Shown here in pieces: positions 59,352-64,000 of a stretch of 64,000 nt of DNA. Positions within the stretch are counted from its first letter, which is position 1, and the number at the start of each line of letters is the position of its first letter. Both the position numbers and the translations under genes were made by a program. This DNA is from CAVQUE01 sp046290435 (lineage in GTDB: Bacteria > Actinomycetota > Acidimicrobiia > Acidimicrobiales > UBA8592), in NCBI GenBank assembly GCA_046290435.1, contig JBKAGO010000067.1, forward strand, positions 124,001-188,000. Reading direction: 5' to 3'. The notes beneath the pieces were generated by a model. The model was not told where the DNA came from and ran no database searches. It saw only the letters and a list, made by a program, of their open reading frames with translations.

Positions 59352-60526
59352 GCTTCTGGCCCGGCTCGTCTCCCTGTCTCGTTTCGCAGGGCGTGTCCGG
59401 ATGGCCACCCAGGCTCGGCGGCCCGTTCGCCACGTCGCCGGGCGGTGTCCGCGTGCTGCGCAGCAGCGGCGTCGAGCGCCGCGTCGGAGAGCGCCAGCAT
59501 CGTGGGTACCAGCGGCCGACCGGCGGCCCGGAACCGGTAGAGGCACGCGAGGCGGAACCACACCGCAGCCTGGGTCACCGCCATCCGCTCGGCGTCGAGG
59601 GGCGCATGGCGCCGGTAGGCGTCGACGACGACCTCCTGTCGGATCAACGCACGCCCGATCGGCTCGCCGGCTTGCAGCGACCGCAGCGCGACATGGACGG
59701 CGAGGTTGGCGACATCGTCTTCACGAGCGCCGAGGCGTGCGCCGTCGAGGTCGATCAGACCGCGTCGGCGACCGTCGACGAAGAGATTCTTGTCGTGGCA
59801 GTCGCCGTGGACGACGACGAGGCGCGCCGGCGCGGGCGGACCCAACGCCGAGGCCGCAGCGTCGATGGCCTCGGCACGTTCGGTCAGCGCAGTGGCCCCG
59901 GCGGGTTCGGCGCGCGCCACGATCGCCGTCCAGCGCGACGCCGAGTCACCGGGGTCGGCCTCGAGGATCTCGGGCGCCCGGAGCCCGTGCAACACGACGA
60001 GCGTCTCCGCTGCCGCGACCAGCGCCGCTTCCCGGGCACCGTGGCGCAACAGCCGGTGGAGCGAGCAGCCGCCGACGAGGCTCAGCCGGACGGCACCCTG
60101 GGCGTCGACCACGGTCGGTACCGGGAGATCCAACGCACCGCCGGCCGCGTCGACCAGCGACTGGTGGACCGCCACGAGACGCGCCATACGTGACGGCCGC
60201 ACGACCTTCACGAACCCCTCGCTCATCGCCACCACGGCACGACGCCCGACCCGGTAGGACACGAGCTCGCCCCACGGCACGATGCGAGCCAGCGCCGGGA
60301 GCCGGCGGTCGCGGACGGGATCGACCACGGCTGCGGCTCCGGTCTCGGGGTCGAGACGCCCGAAGGCGCCCGGCCGGCTCAGCGCCCAGGTGCCCGTCGG
60401 ACGCGGGTAGGCCGTCGTCCACGTCGTCAGCCACTGCGGGGCAGCGCCGACCACGGTCGTGTCCACCATCGGACGATCGACGACCGATGCCGGCTGCGCC
60501 GGGCCCGGGAATGGGGCCGCGTTCAC
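59333..60526 (-). CDS. APH-like phosphotransferase (kinase fold), downstream of ugd
   Basis: A 397-residue aminoglycoside-phosphotransferase-fold protein: catalytic loop VVVHGDCHDKNLFVDG and metal-binding Asp in GLIDLDGARLGAREDD. The N-terminal part (LSRPGAFGRLDPE, YRVGRRAVVAMSEGFVKVV) lies in the place of the nucleotide lobe. Function as a sugar or small-molecule kinase is inferred. Its GTG overlaps the ugd stop (GTGA), so it is translationally coupled. Together with the second APH-like gene it likely belongs to an envelope or glycoconjugate process. Confidence 0.8.
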   Translation of the reverse strand: MNAAPFPGPAQPASVVDRPMVDTTVVGAAPQWLTTWTTAYPRPTGTWALSRPGAFGRLDPETGAAAVVDPVRDRRLPALARIVPWGELVSYRVGRRAVVAMSEGFVKVVRPSRMARLVAVHQSLVDAAGGALDLPVPTVVDAQGAVRLSLVGGCSLHRLLRHGAREAALVAAAETLVVLHGLRAPEILEADPGDSASRWTAIVARAEPAGATALTERAEAIDAAASALGPPAPARLVVVHGDCHDKNLFVDGRRRGLIDLDGARLGAREDDVANLAVHVALRSLQAGEPIGRALIRQEVVVDAYRRHAPLDAERMAVTQAAVWFRLACLYRFRAAGRPLVPTMLALSDAALDAAAAQHADTARRRGERAAEPGWPSGHALRNETGRRAGPEAQRTVA

Positions 60527-61983
60527 GCGACGCCGGCGAGCGCCGGTCGGTCGACGATGGCCGCCACGTCGCCGTGTGTTCGCCCCAGACGCCGCAGCGT
60601 CAGGCCGGCGCACCGCGCCGACAGCGGGTCGATCACGTCGCGGGTGTCGACGATCACCGCTCCACGCATCCCGTCCGCGACATCGGCGAGGTCCACGGCG
60701 GCGAACTCGGGCCACTCGGTCGCGACGACCACGACGTCGGCGCCCTCGGCCGCAGCCGCCGCGTCGGCGACGATCCGTACCCCCGACGGCTGCACCCGGG
60801 CTGCAGGATCGGTGGCCACGACCTCGGCGCCGGCCGCGACGAGGCCCTCGACGACGCGCAGGGCCGGCGAGTCGCGACAGTCGTCGGTCCCGGCCTTGAA
60901 CGTCAGCCCCCACACCGCGATCCGGCGGCCCCGTAGGGTTCCGCCGGCCGCTGCGGCGACGGTGGCGACGACGTGGGCGACGTGCTCCTCGTTGCTCTCG
61001 ATGGCAGCCTCGACCACCGGGGCCCGCAACCCCACCGACGCTGCCAGATGCACGAGCCCGCGGGTGTCCTTGGGGAAGCACGAACCGCCCCACCCCGGGC
61101 CGGGGCGCAGGAAGGTGGCGCCGATGCGGTGGTCCGAGCCCAGGCCGGCGGTGACATCGTCGATGTCGGCGCCGACGCGTTCGCAGAGGCGGCTGAGCTC
61201 GTTGACCATCGACAGGCGGGCGGCCAGGAAGGCATTGGCGCCGACCTTGACCAGCTCGGCCGAGGCTGCGTCCATGGTCAGGACCGGCGCGTCGATCGTG
61301 GCGTACAGGGCAGCCACGCGTCCGACCGCCGCAGGGTCGTCGCCGCCGACCACCACACGATCGGGCTCGGCGAAGTCGCGCACCGCCGTCCCTTCGCGAA
61401 GGAACTCGGGGTTGGAGACGACGGCGATGTCGTCGCGGTCGAGCCACTCGGCGAGCGCCACGTGCGTGCCGACGGGCACGGTCGACTTGGTGACGACCAC
61501 CGCACCCGGGGCGAGGATCGGGCCGATCCAGCGGGCTGCGCCCTCGACGAAGGCGACGTCGAGGCTGCCATCGGCGCGGGTCGGCGTCGGCAGGCAGAGC
61601 AGCACCACGTCGGCCCGGGCGAGAGCCACCGACGCCGTGTCGACGATGCCTCCCACGGATCCGTCGCAGCCGCCGGGAGCCGGGACCGTCGGCGCCGCCG
61701 CCGGCGCAGCGGCGAACGAGAGGTTCCCCGAGGCCAGTCCGGCACCGACGAGGTCCGCCAGGCCCTCCTCGACGATGTGGACGATGCCGGCACCGAGCCG
61801 TTCGACCAATGCCTCGTCGACGTCGAGGCCGGTTACGCGATGGCCGAGCTCGGCCAGGCACGCCGCCGCGGTGAGACCGACATAGCCGGTTCCGAGCACC
61901 ACGACACGCATCGGGCGAGCGTCGGTCGAGGGCCGGGTGAGGTCGCCTCCGGCGCGTGCGATGGGGACGTGTGGATGATCCAT
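60523..61983 (-). CDS. ugd: UDP-glucose/GDP-mannose dehydrogenase family protein (UDP-glucose 6-dehydrogenase)
   Basis: A 486-residue NAD-dependent sugar-nucleotide dehydrogenase. It has an N-terminal Rossmann motif VVVLGTGYVGLTAA near residue 26, STVPVGTH and EFLREGTAVRDF in the first domain, the catalytic Cys in GGSCFPKDT, and a C-terminal UDP-binding domain (WGLTFKAGTDDCRDSPA). It oxidises UDP-glucose to UDP-glucuronate for surface polysaccharide. The ATG at 61983 is preferred over 61911 because a strong AGGAGG lies 6 nt upstream, adding a 24-residue N-terminal leader. Confidence 0.88.
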   Translation of the reverse strand: MDHPHVPIARAGGDLTRPSTDARPMRVVVLGTGYVGLTAAACLAELGHRVTGLDVDEALVERLGAGIVHIVEEGLADLVGAGLASGNLSFAAAPAAAPTVPAPGGCDGSVGGIVDTASVALARADVVLLCLPTPTRADGSLDVAFVEGAARWIGPILAPGAVVVTKSTVPVGTHVALAEWLDRDDIAVVSNPEFLREGTAVRDFAEPDRVVVGGDDPAAVGRVAALYATIDAPVLTMDAASAELVKVGANAFLAARLSMVNELSRLCERVGADIDDVTAGLGSDHRIGATFLRPGPGWGGSCFPKDTRGLVHLAASVGLRAPVVEAAIESNEEHVAHVVATVAAAAGGTLRGRRIAVWGLTFKAGTDDCRDSPALRVVEGLVAAGAEVVATDPAARVQPSGVRIVADAAAAAEGADVVVVATEWPEFAAVDLADVADGMRGAVIVDTRDVIDPLSARCAGLTLRRLGRTHGDVAAIVDRPALAGVA

Positions 61984-62038
61984 GGGGGGCCTCCTGGTGG
62001 GGACGGACGTGGTCGGTGGCTCGATGCGGCAGCGCCGC

Positions 62039-63367
62039 TCAGCGCACCACGGAACGGGGTGGGGGACAGTGCGCCAGCGCGGCCTCGAGGAGTTGCGGGA
62101 TCGCCTCCGGCGCACCCGCCGATTCGAGCCGGCGGGCAGCGTTCAGCGCCGCCTCGACGAGTCCGACGGCGGTGTAGAGCGCGACACAGCGCCCGTCGAC
62201 GCCCTCTCGTGTGGCGGCCTCGGCGACGATGGTCGCCCCGAGACGACCCGCGGCCAGGTCGTTGCGCATGATCGCTCCGGCGATGCCGTGGGCGGCCAGG
62301 CAGCCCAGGTCGAGGGCGGCTTCGCCGATGGCGACGCGTTCGAGGTCGATCAGCGCGGCCTGCGGCCCGCCGTCGAGGTCGACGAGCACGTTGCGGTCGT
62401 GGAGGTCACCGTGGACCATGACGCCGGGCGCGGCGGGGAGCGATTCGCCCGCGGCGCCGAGTCGGTGCCACAGCGCCCGGGCCAGACCGGTGTCGACGTC
62501 GCCACGGCCACAGAGCCAGCGCAGCGAAGCGCCGGCCGCGGCGAGCTCGTCGTTGCGGGCCCGCACGGGTGCGACCGCCGGGGTCGAGGCCCGATGCAGG
62601 GCCACCAGCTGCTCTGCGACCACGTTGGCAACGGCAACGGCGACGGCCGGCTCGTGGGCGACCGCCTGGGCGGTGGTGCGCAGGTCGACGCCGGGGAGCA
62701 GCTCGTCGATGGCCACCCGACCGCCTTCGAGGCGTGCCAGCGAACCGGCTGTGTCCACGCCGTGGGCGCGCAGGTGATCGGCCGTGGCCGCCAGGCGCGT
62801 CGCCGTCGGCGTTGCGGTGTAGCGCAGGATCACCGGCCGGCGGTGACCGTCGCGGTAGCCGAGGTCGAGTCGGGCCACGAAACGGCGCTCGGGCTTGTAG
62901 GTCAACAACGCCACCGTCGTCGCCGAGCCCGACAGCACCCGCCCGTCGGGGTCGAACCCGGCGAGGGAACGCTTCAGCTTTCGGGGCTGCAGGTACCAGC
63001 GGGCTCGGCGCAGCCGGGCGTCGTTGGGCAGGATCCGCAGGATCGAACGGTCGTCGACACGGACCACCCCGGGGCCGAGGTCGGTGTCGACGGGACCCAT
63101 CGCCAGCGCCTTGTGCCACTCGACGCCGGCACGATCGGGATCGCTAGACCAGCGCAGGTAGCCGACGCCTCGGGTCGGTCCGGCCCAGAGGTCATAGCCG
63201 ACGACGAGGCTCTCCCCCGGCTTGTCACGAAGGTACGTGGGGCGCACGCCGTCGACGTCGACGCCGCCGCTGCGACGGATCCGGGCGAGGACCTCGTCGG
63301 CATCGAGCATCCAGGCCGATGCGCCTTCGGTCGGTTCGGTATCCGACAGTGGCGGCACGAGCCTCAT
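62039..63367 (-). CDS. APH-like phosphotransferase (kinase fold), upstream of ugd
   Basis: A 442-residue protein with the aminoglycoside-phosphotransferase fold: VMVHGDLHDRNVLVDLDGG carries the catalytic Asp and Asn, and LIDLERVAIGEAALDLG the metal-binding Asp. The N-terminal lobe contains YLRDKPGESLVVGYDLW. Its ATG overlaps the stop of the ABC ATPase gene (ATGA) and it is followed 55 bp later by ugd. Role as a kinase in the same envelope or glycoconjugate pathway is inferred. Confidence 0.78.
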   Translation of the reverse strand: MRLVPPLSDTEPTEGASAWMLDADEVLARIRRSGGVDVDGVRPTYLRDKPGESLVVGYDLWAGPTRGVGYLRWSSDPDRAGVEWHKALAMGPVDTDLGPGVVRVDDRSILRILPNDARLRRARWYLQPRKLKRSLAGFDPDGRVLSGSATTVALLTYKPERRFVARLDLGYRDGHRRPVILRYTATPTATRLAATADHLRAHGVDTAGSLARLEGGRVAIDELLPGVDLRTTAQAVAHEPAVAVAVANVVAEQLVALHRASTPAVAPVRARNDELAAAGASLRWLCGRGDVDTGLARALWHRLGAAGESLPAAPGVMVHGDLHDRNVLVDLDGGPQAALIDLERVAIGEAALDLGCLAAHGIAGAIMRNDLAAGRLGATIVAEAATREGVDGRCVALYTAVGLVEAALNAARRLESAGAPEAIPQLLEAALAHCPPPRSVVR

Positions 63368-64000
63368 GCCCCGACCACCCGCAACATGGGCCGGCTGCCG
63401 GAGTCGCCGCGCTCGAGACGCAGCTCCATGTCGGGGCCCAGCTCGTCGAGTTCGCCGTGGTGGACCACCAGGGTGGTGCGCCCCGCGGCGATGTTGGTGA
63501 TGGCGCGGGCGACCAGTTCCCGGGCATCGGGATCCAGGCCTGCCAGCGGCTCGTCGAGCAGCAGGATCGATGCGTCGCGCAACGCCGCTCGGGTCAGCAT
63601 CAACCGGCGGGCCTGCCCGCCCGACAGCGATGCTCCGGCCTCGTCGAGGTCGGTGTCGAGACCGTCGGGCAGCCGTTCGAGCACCGGCGTGAACAGCGCC
63701 GCGTCTGCCGCGGCGAGGATCTCGGCGTCGGTTGCGTCGGGACGGGCGAACAGGATGTTCTCCCGGATCGTCCCGCCGAACAGGGCGAGCTCCTGGGGCA
63801 CGTAGGCGATCTGTTCGCGATACGACGCGAGCTGCAGCGACGAGATGTCGGTGTCGTCGACGAGCACCACGCCCTCGCTGGGGCGGTGCAACCGCAGGAG
63901 CAGCGACAGCAGCGTCGATTTGCCGGTGCCGTTCTCGCCGGTGATCGCCACCAGCGATCCCGCGGGGACCGAGGCGTCGAGGCCGGCGAGCGACCGCCGT
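63364..64000 (-). CDS. ABC exporter ATP-binding domain (5' part beyond window)
   Basis: The last 212 residues of an ABC protein whose start lies past 64000. Walker A GENGTGKST, Q-loop YVPQELALFGGTIRENIL (with the FGGTIREN pattern of ABCB-type exporters), signature LSGGQARRL, Walker B ILLLDEPLAGLD and H-loop VVHHGE are complete. The exporter-like Q-loop suggests a membrane domain was encoded upstream. Its stop overlaps the APH-like gene. In the usual arrangement it could export a lipid or glycoconjugate. Confidence 0.85.
   Translation of the reverse strand, partial: RRSLAGLDASVPAGSLVAITGENGTGKSTLLSLLLRLHRPSEGVVLVDDTDISSLQLASYREQIAYVPQELALFGGTIRENILFARPDATDAEILAAADAALFTPVLERLPDGLDTDLDEAGASLSGGQARRLMLTRAALRDASILLLDEPLAGLDPDARELVARAITNIAAGRTTLVVHHGELDELGPDMELRLERGDSGSRPMLRVVGA

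Overview
The window is 64 kb of high-GC, densely packed DNA from an actinobacterium. Pointers are an iniBAC-like dynamin/Hsp70 locus, GTG starts, many 4-bp stop/start overlaps, and several start codons preceded 6-8 nt upstream by a TANNNT box with no clear Shine-Dalgarno. An Acidimicrobiia-type lineage is a reasonable guess, but no rRNA or taxonomic marker is present, so this is inference.

Layout. 0-20.9 kb is mostly chromosomal backbone: lysoplasmalogenase-like and MFS membrane proteins, three tRNA-Ser genes (GCU, UGA, CGA), an SGNH lipoprotein, and a leftward operon of an IniB-like repeat protein and two dynamin-like GTPases, divergent from a membrane-anchored Hsp70-like protein. It also holds a VOC protein, tadA, an EthD/SRPBCC fusion, a PEP-utilising-domain protein, an SDR, a Nudix hydrolase and an EAL-DICT signalling protein. 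Eight copies of a 40-bp palindromic element, in tandem groups with an exact 62-bp period, lie only between genes in this part.

20.9-25.7 kb is a small integrated element at the 3' end of tRNA-Arg(ACG). It is bounded by a 43-bp direct repeat and carries a tyrosine integrase, a truncated NYN-domain protein, two tandem SUKH-like (immunity-type) paralogues, a relic of a second integrase and a putative toxin-antitoxin pair. Integrase-type repeat sites lie near both ends and a CAGCGG iteron cluster sits inside the right end.

25.7-30 kb has a zinc-ribbon protein, a pentapeptide-like protein and larC-larE-larB for the nickel-pincer nucleotide cofactor, without larA. 30-49 kb looks catabolic: two modules each pairing a flavin hydroxylase with a FAH-family hydrolase. 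One has a Liv-type ABC importer and an FCD-GntR regulator; the other has ADC-like and RutE-like genes, a TetR regulator and an extradiol-type VOC dioxygenase. A 1161-residue indolepyruvate:ferredoxin oxidoreductase and a third flavin monooxygenase follow. Operator-like palindromes link the regulators to these promoters.

49-64 kb carries a PadR-controlled ABC/FtsX transporter, an MFS-cNMP fusion, an ECF sigma factor with a fused zinc-finger domain, a two-component system, and a leftward operon of ABC ATPase (cut by the window end), two APH-like kinases and a UDP-glucose dehydrogenase.
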